From Armillaria gallica (taxonomy: Eukaryota; Basidiomycota; Agaricomycetes; Agaricales; Physalacriaceae), in assembly GCA_037576215.1 (NCBI GenBank), contig JBANDB010000013.1, positions 186,001 to 250,000 on the forward strand: a stretch of DNA of 64,000 nt, written 5' to 3'. The position numbers and the translations under genes are program-made. This document shows, piece by piece, positions 1-12,402 of this stretch (positions within the stretch are counted from its first letter, which is position 1; the number at the start of each line of letters is the position of its first letter). The notes below the pieces were generated by a model, which did no database searches, was not told the origin of the DNA, and saw only the letters and a program-made list of their open reading frames with translations.

Positions 1-1555
1 TCATTCGGTGCAGGTGTTGAAGGTTTTGGGGGAGCCGGAGAGGCTGTTTTCGCTGGAGGTGGTGCAGGGGACGCAGGAACAGGAGATGTAGCTGAAGACT
101 TGTCTCTTTCCTTTTCCTTGTCCTTTCGTTCCCGTTTCTCCTTCTTCTTTTTGTCGGGTTTTGAGTCAGCCACTGGACTCGCCGCCGTTGACGTTGCCGG
201 CTCGACCTCGCTTTTACCTTGAGACTGTGGCCGGGGCGGAGGTGGAGTGGATTTGTTCGCAGGTGGAACAGGGGTCGCTGCTTTTGTCGGCGGCTGGCTG
301 CTGACAGGGTTGGGGTGAGGAAGAGAAGAAACAGCAGACGTAGGCGTAGGTGCAACGCGTCTATATGCGTAATTGAAGCCTGCAAAAGTTAGAAAGTAGC
401 AAGGATGAAAAGTAAGAGGCCCTGACCTTGACTCTTCAACTCTGCACTGACCCGGCCATCCTTGATGTCCAAGATCAAGGCACCGTATGCGGCATCGCAC
501 AAATTCCAATTCCAACAATTCTTCCAGGCGGCCTCCTCAGTGGCCTGGAGTGGGGGCGGGATCTTTTCCACGACGCTAAGGGCCTTATCCAGAAGAACAC
601 GTTGGTTTTCATCTATGACTGCGTCAACCTGTGTCTTGACACTGTCCCAGACCTTGTCGAACTGCTCCTTGCCACTTATGAGCTTGCGCCGGAAAGCTTC
701 AAAGTCTGACTGGATGCTGAACTCGTTGTAAGAAGTGGCGTAACGGAAGTGCAATCCGGCAGAGATGGTCAGATCTGCCCTGAGAACAAGTGCCAGCTGA
801 GCAAGGATACCCTCACGCCCAGGACTCGCGTGAGAAACGAGCAGACGAGTCTCTGTCGGGTCAAAGACGCGCTGAGCTGTGTCAACAAGCTGTCCGATTT
901 GCAAAGCTGTTGTCCACATTGTACCCTGCCCACCTGCAATAGTCGCATTTCCATCTCCGTTGTCAAACATCTTGTGCGGCACAAGAGCACCGCCAAGTGC
1001 AAGAAGACGTAGCTTGACGCCACCGACGTCGATGCAACGGGTGGTGGCCTCGTCAAGCACGTGTAAATTGGGGACGGAATAGGTGCCCAGACGTATCTTT
1101 TCGAGTACAAGCACGTCCTCACATGCGCCCCAGGTGGTATAAACTGGGACGGAGAGCTGTATTTGACCAGCAAGAAGAAGAGGGAATTCCGAGAGGAGTG
1201 ACGCGGTGACTGTCGAACGGAGAAGAGATGGCGGGTTGTTATTGTTGGTTAAGTGGCTACGCTGGGGACCGGGAATCAGAGGTGAGTAGGTAGTAAGGTG
1301 CCGCAATGTCCTGTCGTTGATCCTGTCGAGACTTGCGGCCTCGAAGAAACCAAAATCGCCGGTGTGGATAATGGCAATGGCCTGATTCTCACGAGCAAGA
1401 TCATTGAGGGCCGAAAGACGGCCCCGAATGTCTGCAATGCAGAGAATCCGACCATGGGCAGTGTCAAGGACGGTTGTCTGGGTGTCGACACGCGCCATCG
1501 CGGCGGTGGACGACGACAAGGGGTTCGAGCTCGTTGCGGGGCGCGGCGAAGTCAT
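1..1555 (-). CDS. DUF2433 / calcineurin-like phosphoesterase protein (3' end off window)
   Basis: Two exons are visible, 1555-427 and 379 to the left edge, joined across a 47-nt GT-AG intron (426-380) that keeps the frame. The start is the ATG at 1555; a second in-frame ATG lies 19 codons on. The N-terminal part reads like a metallophosphoesterase fold: CIADIRGRLSALNDL, then an IHTGDFGFF block, a LALGGALVP segment and LLVSHASPGREGIL near residue 245. These match, from knowledge of the family, the fungal DUF2433 domain. After NWNLCDAAYGALIL the protein changes to a Pro/Ala/Lys-rich tail with a KDKEKERDK stretch, probably disordered. The family is conserved in fungi, but its substrate is unknown to me. 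The C-terminus is missing, so length cannot be compared. Confidence 0.8.
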
Positions 1556-2575
1556 GGCGGAAACTGAAAGGAAAAAATATCACAATTTTCCCACGCCCTT
1601 TGTCTCTTGTCTCTTCCTCGTCAGACCGTCAGAAATGACTTGAACAATAAAGATATTCCTATTAAACAATTGTCTCTGTCTAAGGCGCGACATGCCGGTC
1701 ATTCTCTGAAACCTCCCGTCAATCGCTTCGCTGCAAGTCCAGGAGCCTGTTGGATAGAAGTGGAACATATAGGAAAATGACGGGAGATTGATGCTATGAT
1801 GGGATGGAGTTGCCGGTTAGAATCTCAGCAGTCATTTACCCGGTGCGTAGACGTACAACTTCTTCTGGTATCACAATGTTGACGGAAGTTAAGCACGGGA
1901 CCATTCCTTGACATACAATATTCTGGACAAACTCGCAAGATGATCAAAGATATTGATACAGATATATACCCAGACAGGCGATAAAGTTAAAGGTGACTAG
2001 ACCATCGCGAAGACTCGAACGTAAAAAAACGCGTGGCCCGATATTCTCGATCATCACCACAGGGTTCTCTCCTCGCAACGAGGACTGAAGGAGCGGGACC
2101 GCTGAATACTCGCTGTGTGAGCTCAGTCAAATGTTTATCACTGGATCATAATGATGATATAAGGTTGACGATCACTGAAATATTGAAAATGCCCAGTAAA
2201 ATGTCGATGCGAATCACTGATTTATTATTTCTTAGTAGCCTAGTAAACCGGCTTTATGAGAAACTCGTGGAACTCGTTTAATTTCTTAGCTCCCGGATCG
2301 TATCCCTTTCGCTGTCATGCCCCATACGTAGTCTCTCGGACTTTATTGCAGAGATATTCCCCATAAATTAATACCATTTGCGGGAGTTCAAGCGGGAGAT
2401 GATGGTGTAAGGTAAGAGAGTATTATACAAGAGTGAATGAGGTCGTGTGTTGTACAGAAATGATATGTAGCATCTAGATATGCAAATGAGCAATTACAAC
2501 AGGGGTTATATGCGACAAGGTATGACGACAACAAATACGCAGAACGAATAAACAGAAAACAAGATAAACCGTCAT
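1556..2575. other. intergenic region, no gene seen
   Basis: About 1 kb between the DUF2433 start and the MED13 stop. Only short open frames occur (up to 82 codons) and none shows a recognisable domain or splice structure. It should hold the promoter of the DUF2433 gene and the 3' UTR of MED13. I see no tRNA or repeat here. Confidence 0.6.
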
Positions 2576-5500
2576 TCAGGAATCAGGCGTGTCCGTAGAA
2601 CCGCCGGACACAACCGCTGTCCTCATCGCCTCTACAGCACCCAGGTGAGAAGGCAGAATCGGATTGGCACCTTTCATGCGCCATTTCAACGAAGAAAGGA
2701 CCGAAAGCGCATAGTACGAATGGGTGATATCGCGGAGCAGCTGGTTGTAGTCTGACGCAGGGTACGAACATCCCACTGATCGAATCATGTGCAGTAAATG
2801 AATATGTAGCATGGTTGTGGTAGCGACAGTTGTAGAAGAAGGTACGCGAATGAGCGTCGAGCTCGCATGCGGGATAAGGGGCAACACATGGGGCAGATTG
2901 TTATGGTCGTGTTCAATAGAAGGGCTCTGAGGGTGGGTCTCCTCTCCACCATGCCACGGCGAAGGGTCTGGGATGTGTCCGAGATCCAAACCCATATCGC
3001 TAAGCGTCGGAGGAACGGAGACGGGAAGTGGGGATTGTTGGAACAGAGCGTACGTGCTGAATGCAATGTCCACGAAAACAGGGTGTGTGTTGTGCTTGGA
3101 AGGCTTTGAGGATGACACAGATGCCGAGCGACCGATAGTTTTTAACGATGGAGGCACAGACTTGGGTGCGTCAAATTCGGGGCGAGAAGTGAACATCCAA
3201 GGTGTCGAAGGTTCTACAGCAACAACGGAGACGTGAACCGGGCCCATTTCTGTATCATTTTCAAGATGCCTTGTCCATGCTAAACAAACGGCTGTCAGTT
3301 GTTGAGTCTCTAAAAAGCACCAAGCATTTACCATCTAGTTCGGCCTCTCCCATCGAGCCCAGTTTAGCTATGACAATTCTCCACTCTATATTTGCTTTCT
3401 TGGCGAAACGGGCAGTGAAGTCCCACACTTTGTGGACCAAGAAAGTCATCTCATCAACTTCACCTTCGTTAGCTTCACCCCCTCCCTTGCTCGTCAGCCA
3501 TACTCCGAGATCATGTCCGTCGCCTCTTTGATCATTGCATGACGCGAAAATCCATTTCCCGCATTCGCTTACCCCGTATCCCACATGCAGAAAGGTGCCT
3601 TTGTCCATGACTCCTAGGATCATGGCAGTAGCGTCTGCTTTGGGACCACTATAGACTACCTTTGCTTCCTCGGGGGTTCTTGCAAGAACAAATGAGGGGT
3701 CCTCCAGAAATTTTGTCACCTCCCCGGCTGAAGATAGCTTCCTTGACATAGATCGAACGACAGGAACTAGTATACGGTCATATACCGAACCGCACAGGTC
3801 CTCGACTTGAGAGTTCGACTCGGAGTAGAAAATTTGTTCCGGCACGAAGTGGAAGAGCATTTGGGGATGGGAGGCAGAAGCCTTACGCACGACGGAAAAG
3901 AGTTGTCGCAAGATTGGCGAGAGCAAGGTCATCGTGGTTATTGAAGTAACGATAAAGACGACGGTGCTTGTCCTTGGTGGAGAGGATGATCCAGTGATAA
4001 ACGCATCTAAATGGAAAGTTAAGGAAACAAATGAAAAGCATCAATACGAATTCACCTACCCAAAGTCTTCCGCAAGGTCGAGTCGTAGCGGATCGGTACA
4101 ACACCGTTCATGTCCTGCTCGCAAAACTGGCTTTGGCCAAATGAAACTGTGCCGAAGTGTTTTCCCTGAGAAGGAAGCAATGAGACGGTGTGTGGCACAT
4201 ATATTTGGTTATACTTTACCTCATAGACGGTCCGGAGATTAACCAGCCACTCGCTGATCTTATCAGACATCTGTTCTTGAAGACTGTCAAATACAACGAA
4301 TGCTTGAATGTCCTTTTTTCCACTTCTAGGACCCAGGCCTAGCTTATCCCAGAACCGCAATGCAGGCGGTAATATCTGTATCACAGCATCCCCTTTGCCA
4401 ACCAATAACATAGGCGATTCAAGTTTTTCGAGTCTCGATTCTGTTCCGTTGCCTGTACCAGATGATCCCGCTATCCACAGTAAGCCTCGAGCACACCGAG
4501 AAAAGCGTAAACAACTTACTTAACCCGAAAAGCTTTTCCAGCTGCACTGGGGCGTTGATATCTTGCACAGCAGAAAATAGACGACCAACAACTTGAACGT
4601 CTTTCTCCCAAAGAGTTCTTCCAAAACCTCCAGGATTTCCCTTTGCATTTACTCCATCCCATACCGCTGCCCAAACACTGTTTTCGACAATCTCTTTCCC
4701 CAAACTCTCAGCGGCAACCTGCAATGATTTTCCTTTCCCGACCCTACCAGGGGATACAGGGGTTGGAACAGACGACACGCCTGCGCCTACGCCGCTGCTG
4801 CCGCCGACGACACCAGACCTCAAGGGAGCACTAAGTGGAAGCATGACTTCGTGCCGAAAGTGCATTGGAAGCAGAGCCGGTCCCATCGGTATCCACGCAG
4901 GCAGCGGAGTACAAGGCCTCTCCCCCTCTGTATCGTCCACACTCTCTTCTTCTCCGGCACTTTCCATATCTTCATCGCTGTCATCCGCCCCATCCGAATC
5001 CTCTTCCGGCTCCGGGTTCCCCTCCCGCCACTCTGCTTCCCAATCGTCCCTCTCAGGCTCATCGATACTCTTCGCTCTCCTCAAGGCTAGCCTTTTCACC
5101 ACTCCCAGCCGAGGATCGGTCACTTTTTCATACCGTTTCCGCCATCCTTCCGCCCGGCCCGGAGAAGAGGAGAACTTACCCATGTTATACTTCCCGTCCG
5201 TAGCACGGTAGCTATCTGCGAAAGGGATTGCATCCCATAGACCACCTGCAGTATCGACCTTCATCTGTACCTTTATGTCGTCGACGCGGAAGTTTAACAC
5301 GGACTCTGCTGGCGGAGATGGTAAACCGGTGCCGACATCTGGCGTTGGTTCGATTTCCCAGTGCGGATCCTCTAGTGGTGCAGCCGGTGTCAAACCGGTC
5401 ACGGCAGGCATGGGAGGAGGTGGCTTATCGTCAAAAAAACTGAAATCGTCCTCTGTGAAATCAGCTTCAAAGTCCATCATGCCTATGCCCATGCCTCTGT

Positions 5501-7065
5501 CTCCACCATTGCCGACGTTGACAGTGTCACCCAAGCCATTCATCCAATCCTCCATGTCCATCCAGTTTGAGTTGAATGGTTCATAGGATGGCTGCGAAGG
5601 AGCTGGATTCGGCAGTGGATCGACCTCCATCGGTGCAGCTACCGGAGCTACCGGCGAAACATGACCCGAAGGTGGGGGAACCATCAAGTTCGTTTGAGGT
5701 GGAGAAGGATAGAAATCAAGCATCTGTTGCTGTTGTTGTGCTTGTTGCTGCTGCTGCATTTGCTGCTGCGTCTGCTGCTGCTGCTGTAATTGTACTTGCT
5801 GTTGCACATATAGATGCGGGACCTGAGCCGACGAAGGCTGTACTACGGTCGTGCCGACGCCTTCTCTCTCTCGCTTGAGCCGCTCTCGTTCCCGTTCCCG
5901 TTCTTTTGCAACTGCGTCAACATAGCCACCCACTTCCTTGGCTACTCGGTTAATATCTCGGCTCTTGGAGATCGTGAGCGTCCGAAACGCGCTTACGGAC
6001 GTGGGACTGGAAACCGATAGGAAGGGTAGAGATGGGGTCGAGTCCGGAGAAGACTGTAAGGTAGCTGGTAAAGTAGGGATATGGGGTAGAGATGGGATAT
6101 TGGGGAACAGCGATCGAACGCAGAGCGATGTCGGATAGATGATCATGACACCCTTATCTTCACCCTGCCTATTTTCGACACTGACCCAGGCAATGATGTA
6201 GGATTCAGGGTCCCAGGATGACACGCCCAGACCCTCGAAGCATTCCTTGAACTGTTTCGACAAGGCAGAGCATGGGCCCTTATAAGACGTGAGGAAATAG
6301 GCTGGGGTAGCATAGGGTAGCAGCAAGATAGGTGACCCTTGCGTCAAGGATGGCGTGACAGGAAGAAAGGAAGTCGGGATGACAAGAGGGTGTATCAATA
6401 ATCGGGATGACGTTAAATGGACTTGAAGATGACAGTACACGAGAGGCCTTGAAGCCCATTAGATAAAGAAAGGCAAAATGCGTGAGGAACTTACCTCATA
6501 ATGGCCCACGGCGCACTCCACTCATTTGAAGTCGTGGAATGAGCTATCAGAAAGCCCGAATTAAGACGACCGAGAACGGACGCATCGTGCGAGATATCAT
6601 CAAGGAGACGGATTCGAACGGAATTCAGAAAATGAGATATGACAGTCCTCAGAGCCTTTGCCGGGAACGTAGGAAAGACGATATCCTGGGGAGAGAACGA
6701 AGATGATTCTACAACTGGGAAGGACTCGGATCAGTACTTGTTGGCTTTACAGCAGTAAAGCGCTCACCATTTAGGCCGTTGAGATCGAGATCATTGAATG
6801 AGTCCAACTGAATCCCCCGTATAATCCGAAAAAGATATATGTAGGAAGTGGCGGCTACATGAACACTCGAAAGCAAGGAATCCAGCAAAGAGGACCCTGT
6901 ATGTCGTGCTGCAATGCGTCGTCGAAATGCGTCAATTGTTGCTGGAGAGGACGACGACGCTACCAGGTAGGCTACGTTGGATATCTCCTCGTTCGTTGTC
7001 GCAACATTGAGAGACATTGAGAGGGCAAACCGGCAATACGCGAACCACATTTCCTGCAAGTCCAT
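2576..7065 (-). CDS. MED13: Mediator complex subunit 13 (Med13/Ssn2/Srb9)
   Basis: Seven exons: 7065-6768, 6714-6495, 6447-4520, 4470-4220, 4165-4060, 4006-3332 and 3279-2576, with introns of 47-54 nt, giving 1393 aa. Med13 is part of the CDK8 kinase module that docks on Mediator and controls RNA polymerase II initiation. The N-terminal third carries Med13-type segments (LQVHLTSSRLLIHPLVIPT). The centre is low complexity: a KEREREREL-like basic run, a long Gln tract and acidic stretches. The C-terminal domain is diagnostic: RFWDKLGLGPR, IPYDSSLRKTL-like PIRYDSTLRKTLD, TSITTMTLLSPILRQL, GYGVSECGKWIFASCNDQRG and the end motif YNQLLRDITHSYYALSVLSS. The intron at 4219-4166 is a multiple of three; removing it joins VYE to GKHFGT. 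The start at 7065 is the first ATG in frame, since the upstream codons lack one. Confidence 0.9.
5721..5806 (-). repeat. CAG/CAA trinucleotide tract (polyGln) inside MED13
   Basis: An imperfect CTG/TTG-rich run on the + strand encodes a Gln-dominated stretch of about 28 residues with single Thr, Met, Ala, Val and Leu interruptions. Gln tracts are common in Mediator subunits; length variation between strains would be expected. Confidence 0.85.
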
Positions 7066-7748
7066 TTTTGGCAAGTTATTTCAAATTCAACACAGAACCG
7101 AGAAGTCCGGCCGAAGGACCCTGTTACTTTGTGCGGCGCTGCGCCGCCAAAAGCGCAAGTTACAATGTCCCGTCCGAGGGGTTTTTTTTCTCCGTTTTAC
7201 TACAGGTTCCATCCACGGGAAGGAACTTCACAGGCACAATTTATTTCATGTTCTGACTTCTAGCCCGCCCGAGTTTAAATAGTCTGGATCTCCTCGGCCG
7301 ATAGGTATCACCTGAGTAACGAGTTACTATTGCTGGCCCTTTCGACATACTTCGCCATCTCCCTGCGTACTTATTCAATAATGAAATAGGTCCTAGTGTG
7401 AGAGCACAAGTTAGTCAGAATTCCAAGTCAATCAAGACAGCGGAGACTTTTTGATTCCGTATGTCTCTGTCGAGACGTTCATTGTCATGATCGACATGCG
7501 ATAGTACGCCACACTTGCAGGCTATTACATGGGCAACGACTTCGCAAGGGATACACAGTCCTAATATTAATGGTCGATGTCGCATGAAACAAAACCAATT
7601 ACACCATATCCGTAAGACCGAACATGAATATTTGTTTCTCAAAAGTAAGAAATGAGAAATAACAGTATGAGATATTTGGCCTTGTCCACACAGCCTTCAC
7701 CGCCATCATCTGTCTGCAAGAAACATGAGATTTAACGTGTTCACTGTT
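7066..7748. other. intergenic region, no gene seen
   Basis: Between the MED13 start and the MYND protein stop. It holds only short shadow frames (75-101 codons) without domains. A perfect inverted repeat TGCGGCGC/GCGCCGCA lies near 7133-7148, just upstream of MED13, inside its likely promoter or 5' UTR. Confidence 0.55.
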
Positions 7749-8734
7749 TTAACCCGAATTCTTGATCCTTTCAATCATCATCTCATAAGTCAGCATATAA
7801 GCAGGCTTGTCCAAATGGTTCTTGATCTCTTCCTTGGTTACCTGTCTCTCCAAATTTCCCCACTCATCCTCCTTCGAGAATTTGAGCAACCCATCCCGGT
7901 TTTCCTCCTTCCACCAACCCGGCAGGATCCCGGACTTTTCGACCTTGGTCACATACTCCTCAAACGGCATGGACGAAGATCCCGTTGCCTGCAAGTACTC
8001 GCCTGAGCGGAAGATGCGATACGTATCAACGATTTCGCTATATATGCGTTCGGGACAATCTGCCTTGTATCCAAACATCTCCGAGAAGAAAAGGGCATTA
8101 CTGCTTGCCGGAGTAGACAAGCCTGTCGCGAGATTGTACGTGGACCCCAGCATAGACATGGGGCCCAATGGACCCATCATGTAACCTGGAGGTAAAGATG
8201 AATTTGGTTGCGCGCCAGGTTGCGTGGTTACTTTCTTGCACTGCGTTTTGTGAGTCGGCCAGTCCTTCAGCATTCTGTCAGCCAAAAGTTTCCATGAGAA
8301 AAGGCGTCAATGGTACCTTTGCCTGGCATTCAGCGTTGCAGTACACACGTTCCTTGCACCTGGAACAGCGATGTGTAGCTTCAGTGCTGCAGTCTGCCTC
8401 CGAACATTGAACCATGGTGCTCCTTTGGTACAAAGGTAAGTTCGAAGAGATCAGAGTTGTGAACTGGTGACTTACAGATGTACAACAGGCTGTAGATGTT
8501 CTCCGAAAAGGGGAGTTTTTATCGTTTTATCAGGGTTGTCGACGGCGACGTAAAGTAAAGAAAGAACCCTCGGCTTGCGCCTTGAAAGAATGATCGGGCA
8601 CCTTGGAGTTTCACACGCCGCATGACTGACGCGCACAGTAGGGTCCACTTACACCGTGCCGAGACTATTGTCGCAGAAGGTCACAGCTTCGACTTCCGGA
8701 ACTCGCTGTGTTTTGAAGTGCTGCTCTTGTAGAT
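7749..8734 (-). CDS. MYND-type zinc finger protein (5' end unresolved)
   Basis: Exons with consistent phases: 8734-8653, 8580-8476, 8422-8317 and 8264-7749. The MYND finger spans the last exon junction: CSEADC, CSRC, VYCNAEC and then DWPTHKTQC, i.e. the full Cys/His ligand set. The C-terminal half (GYKADCPERIYSEIVDTYRI, GILPGWW) resembles fungal MYND proteins of unknown function. The ATG at 8415 lies inside the third exon; the two upstream exons read in frame (EAVTFCDNSLGTV, LLYVAVDNPDKT) and are probably coding, but no convincing initiating ATG was found. The frame before 8734 runs back into the end of the VOA1-like gene and would need an intron of only 32 nt. MYND fingers mediate protein contacts; no enzyme domain is visible. 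Confidence 0.7.
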
Positions 8735-8891
8735 CTGAAAGAAGAGTTAAAGGAAGGGCGACGTACAATCTATCGCTGTCGTCAATTGAAAGAATACGTT
8801 TCTGTCCCCTCGAATTCCTCGTTTCGCATTATCAAAGCATATAGTTTCGTGGTATCTACCGACTGTGGTCCATCCCAGTTCTCTCCCGAGA

Positions 8892-9882
8892 TCACTGATT
8901 TTTCTTATCAGCAGCATTAAATCCCTTTGGGGCGTCCATGCGCACGGGACTCTGGATGCTTGCCAAAGCCTGGATACCAAAATAGATGATGGGTAAAAGA
9001 ACTCCTACAACAATGAGGAGGACAAGAATGAGGCCTGGGGTGAGGAGTTGGTAATGTGCAAGAATCCCTCCTTTCGGAGGTGCTACGCTTGTTGACGAAA
9101 GGTCCAAGACAGGTGGGCTGTCAGGGGACTGGCGCTTGTGGTGCGTGGGGAGGACAGAAGTGCTGTATATCGTCAGGTGCTGAGAATACGGTAGGGTGGA
9201 TAACGTCAATTCCAGGAGGTCATCTGTAAAACAAAGTGTAAGGGTGCCTACACACGCAAAGACGAGAGGACATACCATGTTTCAGCATACTGCTTTTCCT
9301 TGCGTATCCCTCAACCGAGAGCTCTGGAAGACTTACTACAACAACCACCTTCTCTCCTGCATCCAACGAGGCATGTCCATACCCAGGCATCAGACTGACG
9401 AGGCGTGTATTGCATCTCTCAGAAACGGACTGGGCGAATGAAATGAGATCTCCTGATGACGAGTAGCCATCATGGCGAACATATGGATATTGGCGCGACG
9501 TCGTCGAAGCATTTAGGGATCGTGCGATATGGGAATTTGAAGGTAGGCTTCGTAAGTCGGAGGCATGCAACTGGAAGACGTCAGCAAATTACGACGGCTA
9601 TCTGGGGAGATGACAACGCACTCCTGGCTGGTCGACTACAATCACTGCATCGTGCACACATATCTCTTCGTCTAACAGAATAGTCTTGAACAGGTCCGCT
9701 GAATGCGTACTACTTGGCAGACGGCTCAGGACATTTGAGCTGCAAAATAAGGTTGAGCAGTGTGATGGGGTCGCATGGGTCACTCAGACGCACGAATGGG
9801 ACGACCAAGTAACAATAGGGAAAGTGTCGGAGAAGGCCAGTGCTACTGGCAGCAGTGAAAAGAGCAAGGCCAGTCTGGTCAT
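8892..9882 (-). CDS. VOA1: V-ATPase assembly factor, VOA1/BIG1 (ATP6AP1-like)
   Basis: Four exons, 9882-9794, 9739-9622, 9570-9276 and 9223-8892, give 277 aa. It starts with a signal peptide (MTRLALLFSLLPVALAFS) followed by the family's conserved TWSSHSS motif; a lumenal domain follows (EICVHDAVIVVDQPG, DGYSSSGDLISF). One membrane helix sits near the C-terminus (LTPGLILVLLIVVGVLLPII) and then ALASIQSP and a Lys-ending tail KKNQ, a possible ER-retrieval signal. Known family members (yeast Big1/Voa1, mammalian Ac45) are ER/Golgi type I membrane proteins that assist assembly of the V0 sector and affect cell wall glucan. A GTAAGT inside exon 3 is not used, because splicing there would create a stop. 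The gene is divergent from the acyl-CoA dehydrogenase. Confidence 0.85.
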
Positions 9883-10126
9883 CGTCGGCCGCGTTGAGGA
9901 AGGAAATAAGGAGAGACGAACCAAGCACAGCCCTGATCCGGTGAACGAACCGGTCCGGTCTGTCTACGATCACATGACCGGCTATTACCCCGGATCATTG
10001 GGTGCGGGGTTGGCCCGTGATTTGTGCTATCCGGACACTGAACAGCCATTACGGTCTCCAAGGCTCATCTCAATTCCGTTCTTGACATTTGAGGCGTTCC
10101 GTTTCCCTCCTTGTTCTTCATCCACC
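9883..10126. promoter_or_regulatory. 244-bp divergent intergenic promoter
   Basis: The region separates the ATGs of the VOA1-like gene (-) and the acyl-CoA dehydrogenase gene (+), so it should contain both promoters. I see no clear TATA box. Confidence 0.5.
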
Positions 10127-11805
10127 ATGTTCAGAACGTCCTTGAGAGCTTTACCACTTAAATCTGCCCGTTCCATTCGTGCTGCCAGGTCAAAGTTCTC
10201 AGAATCATCGTTCTCAGTCTGCATCCCTGACACCGGGCTAACAGGTCGTTCTCGTCGACATGGATTCGCAGAGATAGCGAAGGAGCCCGAATAGCTTCTC
10301 TGGATACGTTCTCAGAAGAGGAGGTGATGATCAGAGAGACCGGTGAGTTCTGACGCATTAGATGCGTTCCTCGGCTGATTGGTAGCCCAGTGCAACGGTT
10401 TGCAAACGATGTCGTACGACCTAAAGTAAGGGAAATGGATGAGAATGAGCAAATGGATCCTTCCATCATCAGCGGCTTGTTCGAACAAGGAGTACGCCCT
10501 GCTCCAGATCCTACTCAATATCATGCTTACCGTGTCTGTGTCTAGCTCATGGGTATTGAGACATCTGCCGAACACGGAGGCTCTGAATCTTCCTTCACGT
10601 CAGCTATCATCGCCATTGAGGAACTCGCCAAAGTTGATCCATCGGTCTCTGTCTTGTGTGATGTACACAATACTCTCGTTAACACCGTGTTGCGAAAATA
10701 TGCTACGGAAGAGCAGAAAAATAAGTGGCTTCCACTACTGTCTGAGTCAAAGGTATGGTATTCCGGACACAACGATGCAAGTCACTCACGTCCCCCAGCT
10801 GGGATCCTTCTGCTTGTCCGAATCCGCTTCCGGCTCAGACGCTTTTGCACTTCAGACTCGCGCGAAAAAGGACGGAGACAATTATATTATCAATGGTTCC
10901 AAAATGTGGATCACCAACTCGTACGAAGCTGAAATCTTCCTCGTATTCGCCAATGTACGTATAATTACTAACCTCTACGACGCTAACTCACTCTGACACT
11001 ATTGGATCAGGTTGACCCAACAAAGGGATACAAGGGAATAACCTGCTTCATTGCTACGAAGGATATGGGCATTGAAATCGCAAAGAAGGAACAGAAATTA
11101 GGAATCAGGGCATCGTCGACTTGTACTCTCAGTTTCGATGACGTCAAGGTAATTCTTTGCGCACATTATTCACTCCTATCGTTAAACGACGACATCAGAT
11201 ACCTGCTGAAAACATCATTGGTGGAGAAGGTAAAGGGTACAAGGTAATTTGTGTGCGTTTTATTCACTCTACCCATGTTAACAATGCTTGTCTTACAGAT
11301 TGCTATTGAGATCCTCAACGAAGGTCGTATTGGTATCGCCGCCCAAATGCTTGGTCTTGCACAGGGGGCCTTTGCGCTGTCGGTTCCCTACACCTACACA
11401 CGCTCGCAATTCGGGCAGCCCATTGGAACCTTCCAGGGGATGGGCTTCCAGTTCGCGGAAGCTGCCACGCAGATCGAGACAGCCCGCCTGTTGACGTATA
11501 ATGCAGCCCGGAGAAAGGAGATGGGCCTGAGTTTCGTAAAGGAGGCGGCGATGGCCAAGTGGTGGGCGAGTAAGGTCGCTGAGAGCGTCAGTGGGAAGGC
11601 GATAGAGTGGATGGGTGGCGTTGGGTTCACGCGTGAGACTGGGGTGGAGAAGTATTGGCGGGACTCGAAAATCGTATGTTAACCATTTTTAATCTGCGTA
11701 TTTTCGATGTGCTGATGGTGTGTTTAGGGCGCGATATACGAAGGGACGTCGAACATCCAGTTGCAAACTATTGCCAAATTCATCCAGAAAGAATACGGGT
11801 CTTAA
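10127..11805 (+). CDS. short/branched-chain acyl-CoA dehydrogenase, mitochondrial
   Basis: Nine exons: 10127-10244, 10295-10342, 10391-10491, 10546-10752, 10799-10954, 11011-11148, 11199-11243, 11299-11673 and 11728-11805, giving 421 aa. The N-terminus is Arg/Ser/Ala-rich without acids, as for mitochondrial import ([20 protein letters not shown]). The mature part follows the ACADSB pattern: [59 protein letters not shown] and GWAYEGT-like [18 protein letters not shown]. The catalytic base region is AIYEGTSN near the C-terminus. The enzyme uses FAD to oxidise short or 2-methyl branched acyl-CoAs in beta-oxidation and isoleucine/valine breakdown, passing electrons to ETF. All exon phases agree with family alignment from memory. 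Confidence 0.93.
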
Positions 11806-12402
11806 GCATTGGTCACTACGTCTTGGACTTTATGACTGTATCATTAGCTTTATGTTTTATCCAGAACATCATGACACGCTATTCGACAGGCAGGATATCA
11901 CAGACCGTTCGCAAATCGCTTTGCAGCAGATATGTAGTACTTGGTTGGTGAGTGCCGAACACTTACGGTAACGTACACGGTCACTAAAATTGGAAAAATA
12001 CGCATCAGTCGACACTGATGCGCTTTCGACGACGCGCAAATTGACACGTCCTGGCCAGAGGCTTACCTTTGCGCGCGCTTCAGCTAACCTCCAATAGAAA
12101 ATCCTTGATCGACATGTGCTTGGAATTGCCGGTCCTTTTGGTTACGTAGAACAATGGCTGGGATATCAATAATTAGGACTTCTTCTGCCACGTTAGATGA
12201 TGAAACTGGCAACATAAGTGCGATGTAGCCCGAAAAGGTGATCAAAGGGCGGTGGGAACAATCAACGTGCTATTTATTGGTTATGTTTACATAAGTTACA
12301 TTATGATCTCAGAAAGGAAATCTGCCGTGAAACGTTACCTTCATGTTGAACATCTAAACATCTAACCTCCTTCGAATCCGACCCATCGCTTGCACCGACG
12401 CC
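11806..12402. other. intergenic region, no gene seen
   Basis: Between the acyl-CoA dehydrogenase stop and the LIS1 start, head to tail. It contains no supported gene; the last 100 bases are pyrimidine-rich and likely contain the LIS1 5' UTR. Confidence 0.55.

Noticed and set aside
769..1173. 134-codon frame on the minus strand inside the DUF2433 gene
   Set aside because: It is a shifted shadow of the conserved DUF2433 frame on the same strand.
2000..2035. GACTCGAACG as a tRNA T-loop
   Set aside because: No matching acceptor, D or anticodon arms at the right distances.
9224..9400. GTAAGT near 9333 as an intron donor in the VOA1-like gene
   Set aside because: The splice would create a stop codon at the next junction, and the unspliced reading fits the family.
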